DNA of 64,000 nt from Mucor racemosus (Eukaryota; Mucoromycota; Mucoromycetes; Mucorales; Mucoraceae). Below, piece after piece: positions 35,041 through 46,063 of the stretch. Numbering within the stretch: position 1 is the stretch's first letter; each line of letters begins with the position of its first letter. The translations under genes and the position numbers were made by a program. The stretch spans positions 2,852,001 through 2,916,000 of the forward strand of contig JAPEHQ010000003.1 of the NCBI GenBank assembly GCA_027405735.1, read 5' to 3'. The notes below the pieces were generated by a model. It did not search any database. It was not told the origin of the DNA and saw only the letters and a program-made list of their open reading frames with translations.

Positions 35041-37640
35041 ATTCACCCATTCAAAAAATGACATTGAAACAAGGCAACTGACAAGCTCTGCAAGAACGGT
35101 TGAATTATGATTGATCCATTTCCATCCATAAACCATTATCAAACATATTTAATGGTTCAATAGTGCCTTAAATTACATTTCAGGATCTCAGTGTCGAATC
35201 AATATAAAAGATTATACTTTTATACCTACTATCTAAATAAACGACATCTTGTTTTTATTACATAGTTAAAGAACTGGTTCATTACTCATTCTCCTTTAAT
35301 TGTATTCTTTTTTAAGTACTATTTATCAAAGATGAAAATATAGGACGCAACAGGTAGTTTTATTGGACAGAAATCTCATGTTTTGCTAATGGTTTTCTCA
35401 ATTCTTCACAGTCATTTGTCAAAGTAGAAGTATAAACTTTTATGCAAGATATATTTAAATCTATCATCATGTATAATTGAAGATTAATTGGATCAATATT
35501 TACAAGGATAGGATTTTCTTTCTTTGTTTTCTGCAGTTGTGAATAATAATTTATTATTTTGTAAAGCTTAAAACTCATTATCTAGGGCTTAATTTCTGTA
35601 TTCACAAGATAGGTCTGATTGATTGCTACTCTGCATTTTTTGATTTAGCCAAAAATATTGATTTTTCATCGAGATAATCAAAATAATAGTCGATATCACA
35701 GCTTACAGCTTATGATAACTGGGTTCCAAAATTTATTTTAAAAAATGGACGAAAAATGATGAAAAAAACAAAATCGTTTAATTGATCATGAACTGAAAAG
35801 TAAGTCGACCTAGTATACTAAATAGCTTTTGTACAGTTTTGGATTCTGCATCCATCTAAATAAAATTCAAACAAGAATTTTACATTAAATTTTGCGTAAA
35901 ATTCAATTGAAATTTTGGAGGTTTTTTGAAAATACACATCACTTTTTATAAGCACGTTTAAAATATAACTAATTTCAATGATGCGACAAATTATTATCTA
36001 TCGATCAAGCTATTGTACAATCTTCTATCTGCAGTTTTTGTAGAGAAAACAATATTTTTGTCCAAATTTTTTCAGATTCAGAATCTAGGATAAGGGTATA
36101 CAAGGGGAAAATGGAACCCAGAAATGAAGGTATCTTTTTGTACACATTTTTAAGGATATCTCCACAAAAAATTAATATATTAAAAAAAACTAAACTGGAT
36201 CCGAGAGAGCTCAACGAGCTTAATGAAATGAATGCAAAAAAAAATGTTGCTCAATTTAGCCAATACTTTGAAACCTATTATAGAAGTGCAAAAAAAAATG
36301 AAAAAAAAATAAAATTGATCAGAATTTTTTTATATTGAAATATGTTATAGAGCGCTTCAAAACAAGTAAATTTTATTATTAAAAAGTGTCAGTATAGCTT
36401 AATGTTTTCTGGAGATATGAAGCCTCAAAGTTTTCAATCCATTAGCAGTGAAATACGCGTAAAAAATCTGAAACCTTAGTACTCAAAAATTAATACCAAC
36501 TGCAAAAAGTAGGATATTTCCGGATACTTATTTGTGGATTAAAGCTGAACATCTCAGGTACATTGGCATATAATTGTTTCTTGGTGTTATTTAGTGAAAG
36601 AGAAAGTAGAGCAGGGATGAAAAGTGAGACCCAGTTTTCAAGGAAAAAGCAGTGAATTTTACGCGTTTTTGAGTCTTTCGTGAGATATAAAATAAATTTA
36701 GGGATAGGTAGCATAATGCGACCAGGTCATATCAATTTAGCTGTGCCGAAAGTATATCCTGAAAGGTTATAGTATGGGTTGGTTACAGAAAAGAGGATAC
36801 GTTCCAATTTTGAAGATTGAACAAGACTATCCTCTTTTCTTCTTTTGTTTTATCTCAACAACTTTGTACTCATCGAAAAAAACAATGAGCAACAAATCAA
36901 ATCAAAATTGTTGGTACTTGTATGTGCTACATGCTACATATAAGGCTCTCAGTAATATTGTCCTCAGTATCGATGCCAATATTGACCACAGGTTTTGAAA
37001 TAATTGTCCTCAAAATTTTGAGGCAAATTTGTTGTAATGCGTATTTTGTCCTCTTAACTTTATAATAAATCAGTTGAATGCAAAATTGATCTTTTTATTA
37101 TAACTCGAAAACAGGTGATGATACGTAAGAGTTGGCGTTGCAAGAATTAGCATTAAATATATTTGGTCCTCTATTGAAATGTCAATTCTAATCAACCGAA
37201 TCACTATAATAACCGCTTACCAATAATATGTAAGGAAAGCAGTTATTAGCTGTTGCATAATATCATATACGAAAATATTCCCTTATATTTTTATTTCGGT
37301 ATACATTTATCACTTTATTTTTAAAATCATATGGTTGTATCTCACAGTCAAAATTAAATAAACACAATAATTTAAATAAAAAAGGAATCATACAACGACA
37401 ACGCACACCCAAACAAAGAGAAGGAGGAAGAACGACCAAAGAGAAGAAGGAAAAGGAGGCACACACAAATATATAAAAAAACAGTGATACAATTATTTAG
37501 TAACTTGAAATTCTGTCTTTGCATTATCATTAAATATTATTCTAACTATTGGTACAGTACAATGAAAAGCTTATAGTGAAACAGGCCGGCGGTAGCACGA
37601 GCTGTACACAGTGTAGTGGTGTTGACCAGCTTGTTATGTG
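35040..37640 (+). repeat. Long dispersed repeat R1, copy C
   Basis: Matches copy D in reverse over its full length, including the inner extension 36720-37640 that A and B lack. Its inner end is the GC-richer block with GGTGTTGACCAGC (37617-37629). It lacks both LTR alpha and LTR beta, showing the ancestral, uninterrupted arrangement around 35490. Confidence 0.85.
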
Positions 37641-37769
37641 TGAAAGATTTGATAAATGCTTTTTATGTAATTATGAAAATTGGGTATTATACGTTGTGTT
37701 TGTGCTGTTTATAGTATGATGTTTTTTTTTATCCATGCCAACTGTTATTTAATGTTAGCAACACACGAA

Positions 37770-38886
37770 TTATCTGTCATCGTTCACTAGGGGGTCGTAC
37801 CCATCTATAAAAACGCAAATCAAAAAGAAAAAAAAAATTAATATATGATATAACCGAATAGTGGTTGAATAAAAGTACTTGCATGCGCAAATTCCTTGCA
37901 TATAGCAAGCAAGAACAATGCCTGCTGCTACTTGAGAGACAGGGTGCTTGAACCTATTAGTAAGGAAGGTAATTCAGATTGATAATGCACAATGAATATT
38001 TATAAATATATAAGTAGATAACGTACCTAGTAAAGAATGCTAAAACGTAAAATATTTGCCAATGATGTATATGTAAACTGACTTTGCTAGTGTATGGATT
38101 CTTAGGTGGTAAAATGACCATTTGCTGTTGTGATGGTATCTGTTCCGCTACTGCTACATTTTTACTGCTATTTGTATTATCATGAGCAATAGTCTCATCT
38201 AAATAATGGGTAGCAGGAGGATAAGTTGGTTTTTGTTGTCGCCATGTATAATACTTTGTTCTAATCCAATTTGAGTTGACTTCCTTGATTAGTAAAATAG
38301 ATGTAACCAAGAAAAAAAACGGGATCAGCAAGCTGCAGACATAGTAAATTACAAACGGCAAACTGAATTGAGAAGCGAAATAGATGTGAATTCCCGCAAA
38401 AGCCAAGATAATGCTATTTCTTTTATGTGAGTAATAAGATAATAATGAAAATAATACAGAACCTTACCCTAAAGCTATCAAAAATACAATCCACATACCT
38501 TTGGGCCAATTTCTAATATTTGGTAACGAAGTTTTTGTATATGGTTGTTCAGCAATAATTGCATAACCAAACAACGAAGGATAAAAAGCGACAACTGTAA
38601 TCCAACCATATGCTTTACTGTAGTTACCAAATATAAATACGATTAGACCATAGCTAAATCCAAGCATAGTGTCGCTCCAATGCCTTGCAATCGTCTTTTG
38701 ATTTACTTCCCAATTATATTTTTTTGCAACGTAACGATAGATTGGATACGGAACTATATAAAATGATAATATAAAGTATAGAAACACAAGAGGATGAAAC
38801 GAGAAAAGCGCAGTTTCAGGAACCAATGATGGATTGGAGAAATTCATCACATTTGGTTCTGTAACATTTGCTGTGTACAAATCCAT
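37770..38886 (-). CDS. Multi-pass membrane protein of unknown function (303 aa, 4 exons, one GC-AG intron)
   Basis: Joining complement(37770..37804, 37883..37953, 38027..38413, 38468..38886) gives 303 residues. About seven hydrophobic segments are visible (near 30-52, 72-90, 92-112, 132-155, 160-182, 252-266, 272-288). A polar loop rich in Q, P and N separates the fifth and sixth. The C-terminal part has a striking histidine motif SLHIHHWQIFYVLAFFTRF followed by HPVSQVAAGIV and a final GICAYGYDPLV. I do not recognise a named family. The third intron starts with GCAAGT instead of GT; splicing it joins GICA to YGYD, whereas reading through gives an unlikely hydrophobic run. Its 3' end lies only about 130 bp from repeat copy C. 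The four-exon model rests on motif continuity in place of transcript data. Confidence 0.75.
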
Positions 38887-38901
38887 TTTTTTTTGGAGTT
38901 T

Positions 38902-38924
38902 AGAGAGAGAGAGAGAGAGAGAGA
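38902..38924. repeat. GA microsatellite in the 5' leader
   Basis: About eleven GA dinucleotides lie 16 bp upstream of the start codon of the membrane-protein gene (read as a CT tract on its strand). Confidence 0.8.
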
Positions 38925-39158
38925 AAGGAAATTTGATGCTTAACCATTGCAGAAAAGTAAAATAGTTCTATAAATATATAAAATTCAGTTTATTTGATTG
39001 GATGTTTTAAAAACTTTAGCCATAAAGATTAATTCAATCATTGGTGCAGTGGTTTGAAGAAAGAAAAAAGAAAGAATAAAAAAAAAAAGAGAGATTGTAT
39101 AATGTAGTATTGGTAGCAGTAAATTGTATGTACAGTTCAAATAATTTGTTAAGCTTTT

Positions 39159-39682
39159 TTAAGATGACATAGTTGGGCTTTGATGCATAAGAACTAACAA
39201 GTGCGCAGCATCTTCATCATCTGAAGAAAGCATCGCTGATAACTTTCTATTATCTACTACAAGAGGTGAATGCTGTGATCTCGTTTCTGACAAAGGAATA
39301 TGAGAAGGTGATTTGGACGCGTTTTTCTTTATTAAACGATCTAAATCATTGTGCTGCATAGGAGGCGAAGTAGGATAGAATCTGTGATGTGAAAGTACTC
39401 TTCTTCTCTTTTTGTCATGAATTAATGGCGATGCCATTGTTCTTGTTGTTATAGTCGGTGAGCTATGACTTGGTCTTAATTTGTGATCGTATAATGTTGA
39501 TTCTAAAGTTCTTAAATCGACATTTTCATATCCATGTTCACGCTTAAAATTTGCTAATGCTAGTCGAGCTTTAAGACGATGAACCATCTATTTAAAACGA
39601 TCAGTTTCAATATTATCGATTCAATATTTGAGCATCAACTTACGTCAGACAAGTCTGGCGAGGTTGCAGTGGTTTGTGCCAT
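39159..39682 (-). CDS. Whi5/Nrm1-like G1/S transcription repressor (155 aa, 2 exons)
   Basis: Joining complement(39159..39587, 39644..39682) gives 155 residues starting MAQTTATSPDLSDMVHRLKA. The segment from MVHRLKARLALANFKREHGY to about residue 40 matches the short helical motif (L..RL.LA.FK...G) that Whi5 and Nrm1 use to bind SBF/MBF. The rest is low-complexity with basic patches (KKRRR) and many SP/TP sites (SSPTI, TSPPM, KSPSH), as expected of a protein inactivated by cyclin-dependent kinase. By family it would hold G1/S genes off until phosphorylated. The first exon encodes only 13 residues. Because the family is defined by this one motif, the assignment is moderate. Confidence 0.65.
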
Positions 39683-40034
39683 TATTTTTAATATTTGAAA
39701 TACGAGGAAAAACTCGAAAAACTAGTTTTTTTTTTCGTATTCTTTTAATACCATCGGCATGAACCCTTGTGTCTAATCGATCCAATAGATCCTATCATTT
39801 TTAGGAACCACATGTAACCAATCAAGTTTCAAGTCTATTTTTTGATTGAATTTCTTTATTTCCATGATTTTAAACATTTACTTTTAAAAGCATATGTACA
39901 CATTTAATTCAGAATTAACTTTATAAATACACATCGGATTCACTTGTTAAAAAACGTGGTCTAACAGCATGCTATTTTCTTGAGAAAAAATTGCAACAAG
40001 GCGGAGTATATCGTGAAATGTATTAATTTATGCA

Positions 40035-41810
40035 TTATTTCATTTTCAAAACAAGACAACGATTCCATCCTTGTACATCTTTGTACACTGCAACTTGCTC
40101 CCAATCAGACCAAATCGCTAATACTTTTTCTATCATACCCTTGCCGCATTCTAATATCACAAAGCCGTTTTTTTTAATGATAGTAGGTGCTAATTTACTC
40201 AGTACATGATACCATTCATAGCCTTGATCATTTGCAAATAAGGCTTCCGCAGGCTCTTGTTCTAGTGCAACCATTTGATCTTTTCTCTTGTTGGTCTTGT
40301 CAAAATCAAGATAAGGTGGATTACATACCAATAAATCAAATGCACTCTTTTCATTTAAAGTTGACATGTCTTGCATACGCCATGTTGCCCTTTGATTTTG
40401 TTCAGAAAGTAACTCACTGGCATTTTCTTTTGCTACATTCAATGCAGCTTCGCTAATATCTACACCAACGCCTGTAGCACAAGGAATCTTATCAAGGATA
40501 GAAATTAATAGATTTCCACAACCTGTACCCACATCTATCACATGAATATTTTCGCTATTTATGGATTTTGATGCTGTAACAGCTGCTTGTACAAGTGTTT
40601 CAGAACTAGTTCTTGGAATTAAACAATCGGTAGTGATTTTAAATACAAGCCCACAAAACTCTTTTTGTCCCAACATGTATGCTAATAGCTGTCCCTCTTT
40701 TCTTTCTTCTAAATCAACTGTGAGAATACCAGATTTTTTGATTTCATCTGCTTCACGATCTAGTCTGTTTTGATGAAATCTAGCTTCACGCTCACACATG
40801 ACTCCAAATTTAGCAGGTTCGTCTTCTTTTACAGATATTTGAGTGTTTAGTACAGGATGAGTAAATGTTACTGTTATCAAGGCAACACATAAACCTTTAT
40901 CACGGTTTGCTTTTAAAGGCGTTGTAAAAGTGGAGTTACCAATGATGGGGTAATCAGAGTGAAAATAAAACAATTTGCGTAATTGAGTGATTTCTAATGG
41001 TGTACATAATTCTAAATCTAATCTGGATATATATTGTGCATTGTTGGAAGGTGTTTGTGACACAATGTCGATACTTTTCAACACTTGATCGGGTATAATG
41101 CTTTCTGATTCTTCATCTCGTTTATTTACTTCAGGGTTGAATAATTTTGTTATATCGGTTGTTGATACAAATCCATGACAGAGCACACGCATAGTAAATT
41201 GGATTTTATCATTTCTGTATTGCTCCATTATTAGGTCTTTGATTGCTTCAGTTTTAGCTACAATAATCTAATTGAATTATTAGCCATTTTATATACTGTA
41301 ATTTACACAAATACATACCAATCCGGAAGCTGCTTTTTGAATGTCATTGATACACCATACTTTTTGCCGATTACCTTCTAAATCTTTCAATGCAGTGTTG
41401 AAATGTATCGCTTTTTCAAAAATCACAAAATTCTATAATTTGATACACAAAAATTAAGGTTTGACATATCAAACTATTAGCTTGCATTTGTTTACCTGTC
41501 CTGAAGGTTTCCACACAACAGCTAAATGGGCATCTTCATAGCAGACTTTAATCGGAATTGTCTTCATTTTGTTGGCTTCCTCAACTGATTTATCATATTT
41601 AACTTCAACTACATCATCTTTTTTGAGCATTCTAGTCTCTTCCACTGGACGTCCATTTACTGTAACTTCATGTCTTGCAAATGCTCGATGTAAATTTTCT
41701 TTTGATCGTACTACTGTTCTGTAATGCTGCAAAAGATATTTTCTAATTCTTGTGTCATGCGATGACTCGGGAATTGTTACTTTGAGATAATTAATTGAGC
41801 TGTTCTCCAT
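40035..41810 (-). CDS. S4 / degenerate RluA pseudouridine synthase / HemK-type methyltransferase fusion (553 aa)
   Basis: Joining complement(40035..41267, 41319..41432, 41496..41810) gives 553 residues. Residues 15-75 are an S4 RNA-binding domain. Residues 85-298 follow an RluA-type pseudouridine synthase, with LAVVWKPSGQ, ASGLIIVAKT, the QLRKLF...YPIIGN segment and the C-terminal FTHPVLN strand. The catalytic HRLD-x3-SG signature is replaced by NDIQKAASG, putting Gln137 at the catalytic Asp position, so pseudouridylation is unlikely. Residues 355-553 are a class I methyltransferase with DVGTGCGN (388-395) and NPPY (459-462), the HemK/PrmC N5-glutamine methyltransferase signature. The degenerate domain may serve as an RNA-binding platform for the methyltransferase. 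Substrate is unknown: a release factor, ribosomal protein or RNA are all possible. Introns lie inside the pseudo-synthase part, showing the fusion is one transcript unit. Confidence 0.85.
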
Positions 41811-42998
41811 ACTAGTTAATCCTGAATATGTAAAGATGCAAGAGAAAAACTTTTCCCTTGATTCATTGCTTTTAAAAGGTCACAAAATCAATCTCGGTCG
41901 GGCGATATAAGAGGGTTTGCAAGCCATTTTATACTTGATTCACAACTTAATTATCCGAAGCTTGATCAATCAAGGACATCTTAATAGGTTGTATACAAAT
42001 TATACATGTTTGAGCCTTTTCATTCTGCATGCAACAGAAATATCAACAGATTTTAGATAACTTTTTGTTCGGTGCTTGAACTTTGATTTGTTATTTTGTT
42101 TCTTTAAAGGATTTGTTTTTGGCAATTTCAATGATAAAATAATACTGCAAAGCTCATTTTAAATTTTTGATGCATCTCAAATGTGCTCTTCGGGTTTTTT
42201 ATACAATTATCATCCCTATTCATACAGTAATTATACTCTTAACAGATGCTACAAAAGCTGATTTCCTTCCCCGCCCGGTACCTGAAAAAAGTGCCATCAT
42301 CATTATCATATTTTATCCTGCCCCGAAATACGCTCAATAATCCTCCTAGATTGTGATAAAATTAATCTATTTTCATCTGACAAGTGCACATATAACCCGC
42401 TATTCTCTATTAGGAAGTAGATGGAAGTTTGCTTAGCTGATATAACCATGGAGGCTGGAATATAGATTATATTCACCCAGATTTGGATGCATATTATATC
42501 ATCGTCTATATTCGAAAACGGATCTATTAAGTAGCTACAGACAGGTAGTTTAATTGAAGGTTTATAATAATAGACCAATGTCAAAGGATATTTTTTGCAA
42601 TGTATTGAATAGAAAAAACATTTATGGAATTTAATATAGACGTAATCAATTTATTTCGATCTTTTGAGATCTGTTGTCAAATTCCATCAACAAAATTTAT
42701 AAATCAGAACTTCTATCAAACCATCTAAAAAGCCTCTATTTGGCGGTATGCACCCCCAAGTCCGAGACATCTTTTTTAAACTATTTTTTACTACTTTTTT
42801 ATATCGGGACGTTAAAAGAAGCGACCGAATAAAGCAAAAAAAGGGGGAGGGGGCCGGGCAAAGATGGTGGTGAAATTTTTTATTATTATAAATTTTAGAA
42901 TCAGTCATGTCATTTAAGAATCCTTCCCTTTGTGTTTTTGCGATATCCATCCATCCCCTTGATTGAGGCATCCATCGCATACAAGCTCTTTTATAGAT
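41811..42998. other. 1.2 kb divergent intergenic region
   Basis: Separates the methyltransferase fusion and the Stm1-like gene. AT-rich with no recognisable exon. The last 150 bp carry AGGGGGAGGGGGCCGGG (42841-42857), unusually GC-rich for this window and a possible promoter element of the Stm1-like gene. Confidence 0.4.
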
Positions 42999-44275
42999 AT
43001 GTCCACTTACTCTAAGAACCTTTTCGACATCCTCGGTGATGGTGAGGTCGCTCGCCCCGTTCCCGTCAAGGAAGAGGCTCCTGTCGTTGTTGACAAGAAG
43101 TCTGTTTCCAAGATCAACAAGGATGGTAAGTTTTTTTTTATTTTTGGACTAATTCTCCACAATTCTCGATATTCGTACAGCACATTATCTTTATTCCCAA
43201 TGAAGAAAATAACCCAACCAACAAAGGCAACCACTTGACATTTCATGAAACCGAAAGGCCATGTGTGTGTATCAAATGTTCAACCTTAAATTTAAAAAAA
43301 AAAGTTTATTTTTTCAACAATCAGGGCACGCTTCTTATTAATTGGCATTTGGACAAAAAACTATTTGGACATGTTGACATCAACCTAATCTATTGATTTC
43401 TCGGGAATTATATCAATCCCTTGGTTCAGTCTTGAAATTGAGCAATGATTATACGATTCAATAGTGCCTATTTTTTCTTCATTGGGTTTAAGATTTTGGA
43501 GAAGTTCTCGAGAATTAAAAATTTTATAAATCAAATCTGACATTGTTTATTTTTAATTAGCTGCTCGTGCCGCCAAGGGTGGTAAGCCTACCAAGGGTGC
43601 CCGTCAACAAAACGGTCGTCCTCAACGTGGTCGTCAATTCGATCGTCAATCCGGTACCGGTATTGTGTAAGTAGCCATAGGAAAAGTGTGAGATATTGGG
43701 ATATTTTGATTGATCTAAATATACTTTTTTACAGTGACACTGAAAAGAAGGTCAACAAGGGTTGGGGTAAGGCTGGCTCTGCTGAAGCTGAAGCTGCTAA
43801 GGATACTCTTAACTCTGCCGACCCCGATGCTCCTGAAGCTGAGGTTGCTGCCCCTGTTGAAGAAGAGGAACAAGTCAAGACCTTGGATGAATACTTGGCT
43901 GAGAAGGCCAACAAGGCTTTGAAGGTTTCTCTTCCTGAAGCCCGTAAGGCCAACGATTCCGACGATTCTGCTTTCAAGGGTACTGTTGCCTTTGCTAAGG
44001 AGGATTTCGAGGAGTTCTATGTCTCCAAGGACACCAAGAACGCCAAGAAGACCTCTGAGAAGGTCCGTAAGGAAAAGGTCTTTGTTGAAATTGAACAACG
44101 TTTCCAAGAGAAGGCTCGCCCTGAGTTCCGTAAGAACAACAACAACGATCGTCGTGGTGGTCGTGGTGGTAACAACAACAACAAGAACAACCGTCGTTCC
44201 ACCAAGAACGCTGCTGCTCCTGCTGTCAACCTCCAAGATGCTTCTGCTTTCCCCACTCTCGGTGCTACTGCTTAA
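42999..44275 (+). CDS. Stm1/SERBP1-family ribosome-associated protein (257 aa, 3 exons)
   Basis: Joining 42999..43125, 43561..43666 and 43735..44275 gives 257 residues. The N-terminus MSTYSKNLFDILGDGE is the Stm1 type. An RG-rich basic region follows (RPQRGRQFDRQSGTGIV). Then comes DTEKKVNKGWGKAGSAEAE, the conserved core of the HABP4/SERBP1 family, an acidic helix around LDEYLAEK, and an asparagine/RGG-rich tail ending ASAFPTLGATA. Family members bind the ribosome, occupying the mRNA channel of idle 80S particles. Codon choice is strongly skewed (AAG, GCC/GCT, GGT, CGT) compared with neighbours, indicating high expression. The first intron is 435 nt, far longer than any other intron here, as often seen in highly expressed fungal genes where it carries enhancer sequences. 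Confidence 0.92.
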
Positions 44276-44743
44276 ATCATTTTTTCTTAATTTATGTAAA
44301 AGAATTAATAATAAAACACATAACATAAAAATCTATAAATTGATATTGTTTTAAAATTTGACACGTTTTCATTATCGTAAACATCAAAAATGGAGAGGAG
44401 ACATAAATGAAAAAAATGTCAAAACTATTACGACTATTAAAAGGAGAAATTAAGTCGACAATTTCATATTACAATTCCATGTAAAATAGGAGGAATGTTA
44501 GTGCACTTTTTTTATTAATTGCAAATGAGCAAGGGTGCTGCAATCAAATAAAAGTGAAATATTGTATCTAATTTCCAAACATCTCCTCAATTTAGCGATA
44601 AATTCTGGTTGGTCAAGATGAGATTAATAAGATCTACATGCAGACAGACGTAAAAACCTCATTTAATCCCTATTTTATTGCCTCTGCAGTTCTATTTTCT
44701 CCCTCTTCTTTTGTTCTATTTTATTTTCATTTTATTAAAAAAT
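44276..44743. promoter_or_regulatory. Intergenic region upstream of the phosphatase gene
   Basis: 470 bp between the Stm1-like stop and the phosphatase ATG. The last 70 bp are pyrimidine-rich, like other start regions in this window. Confidence 0.4.
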
Positions 44744-45856
44744 ATGTGTAAAAGAAATCTAAAAAAACTAGCATTAAATCTATCATCATCATCAAGTGAC
44801 AACAACGTTACTCAAAAGACATCATTTAACTCAAATGACATGTCAAATAACAATAGTAACACTAAAGATGTAGATATGCAACAAAGCACGAGCAACATCT
44901 ACCAACAGGGTCCTGCTTGCATTTTACCCAATTTATATCTAGGCGCTTGTTACAATGCTCTCAATGCCACTCAATTGACTCGCCACGGTATCACATGCAT
45001 CATTAATGTTGCAAGTGAAATTAAAATCAATGTGCCCTTACCGCATATTGAATATCATCATATTAAATGGACGCACAGCCAACTTAATTTAGCAGCATCC
45101 GAATTCGATCAAGCCATTGAAACAATACGTATTGCTCATGATCACAATCAAAATGTATTAATTCATTGCCAACAAGGAATTGAACGTTCTGCAGCTTTGA
45201 TATTGGCATTTTTAATGAAATCAACTCGTTACATGAAGAAAATTGATGCTAAAATGAACGACACCTTTTCAACATTAGCAGGACAAAATTGGTCTTTAGA
45301 TCGTGCATTGAATTTTGTAAAAGAAAAGGCACCTAGTATTCGTCCTAATATGGAACTATTATATCAATTACGAGAATATGAACAATCAATACCAAATCAG
45401 CAACCAGTAGTTGAGAAAAGACACAATATACAAAATAGAGCTAGACGTTCAGAATCAGTAGCATGCAGTAAACCATCAACAAGAAATACGTTATTAACAT
45501 CTTCTTCATCACTTCGATCGTTGAATAAAGTAATGTTTCATCAAAGACCTCGTTCAGCAAGTTTTCGTGATGCTTCTTCCTCAGCTAATTTGACATTTTC
45601 AACCACCACAAATACAATAGCTCGTAAAAATATCGATAAGCAATCTTTAGCCATTACAGCTTTGGTAATTGTATTAATTGCAATGTATCAACGTGAATAC
45701 TGTTTTGCTATTCATCGTCATAAATGTACTAATAATAATAGTGATAATAATATTAATAACAATACTACAATCGATACAAATACAGCAAATAATAATAGCA
45801 ATAGTAATAGGCATTTGAACTCTGACTTTCTAAAACCTGTTTTCCCAATTTATTAA
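44744..45856 (+). CDS. Dual-specificity MAP-kinase phosphatase, Msg5/Sdp1-like (370 aa, single exon)
   Basis: A serine/asparagine-rich head of about 55 residues precedes the phosphatase domain (about 58-215). The P-loop is HCQQGIERSA with Cys142 as nucleophile and Arg148. Upstream, IKWTHSQLNL occupies the place where most dual-specificity phosphatases have their general-acid Asp. A W-x-H-x-SQ pattern there is shared with yeast Msg5/Sdp1 and fission-yeast Pmp1, which supports assignment to fungal MAPK phosphatases. After the domain comes a basic, serine-rich tail with a hydrophobic stretch (about 301-316, ITALVIVLIAMY) and an asparagine-rich end. The hydrophobic stretch could be a tail anchor, unusual for this family. 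The ATG at MCKRNLKK was preferred because upstream in-frame codons lack an ATG. Confidence 0.88.
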   Translation: MCKRNLKKLALNLSSSSSDNNVTQKTSFNSNDMSNNNSNTKDVDMQQSTSNIYQQGPACILPNLYLGACYNALNATQLTRHGITCIINVASEIKINVPLPHIEYHHIKWTHSQLNLAASEFDQAIETIRIAHDHNQNVLIHCQQGIERSAALILAFLMKSTRYMKKIDAKMNDTFSTLAGQNWSLDRALNFVKEKAPSIRPNMELLYQLREYEQSIPNQQPVVEKRHNIQNRARRSESVACSKPSTRNTLLTSSSSLRSLNKVMFHQRPRSASFRDASSSANLTFSTTTNTIARKNIDKQSLAITALVIVLIAMYQREYCFAIHRHKCTNNNSDNNINNNTTIDTNTANNNSNSNRHLNSDFLKPVFPIY

Positions 45857-46063
45857 CCATGATTTAAAATCAAAAACACCATCTAAAACCTAATAAAAAA
45901 AAATTATTTGCACATCAACAACGTCCTAAATGTGAAAATTATCTCCTTTATTTTAAATTAGTAAAAGGGAAATCCCCTTTAAAAATTATTTAAATCAAGG
46001 GAAAAATTTATACGTACTACATGATTGACAATATAAACAAATATGCATAATGAGCAAATATAT

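Noticed and set aside
37263..37466. 67-codon frame nearly identical to 51851-52054
   Set aside because: The identity reflects the close similarity of R1 copies C and D as DNA. Low-complexity start and no sign of codon-level constraint.
42306..42584. 92-codon frame on the minus strand between the fusion gene and the Stm1-like gene
   Set aside because: No splice partners, no family pattern; consistent with chance in AT-rich intergenic DNA.
43715..44326. 203-codon open frame on the minus strand, rich in Leu/Val/Ser
   Set aside because: It is antisense to the Stm1-like gene, whose strong codon bias leaves the opposite strand open. Domain evidence supports only the plus strand.
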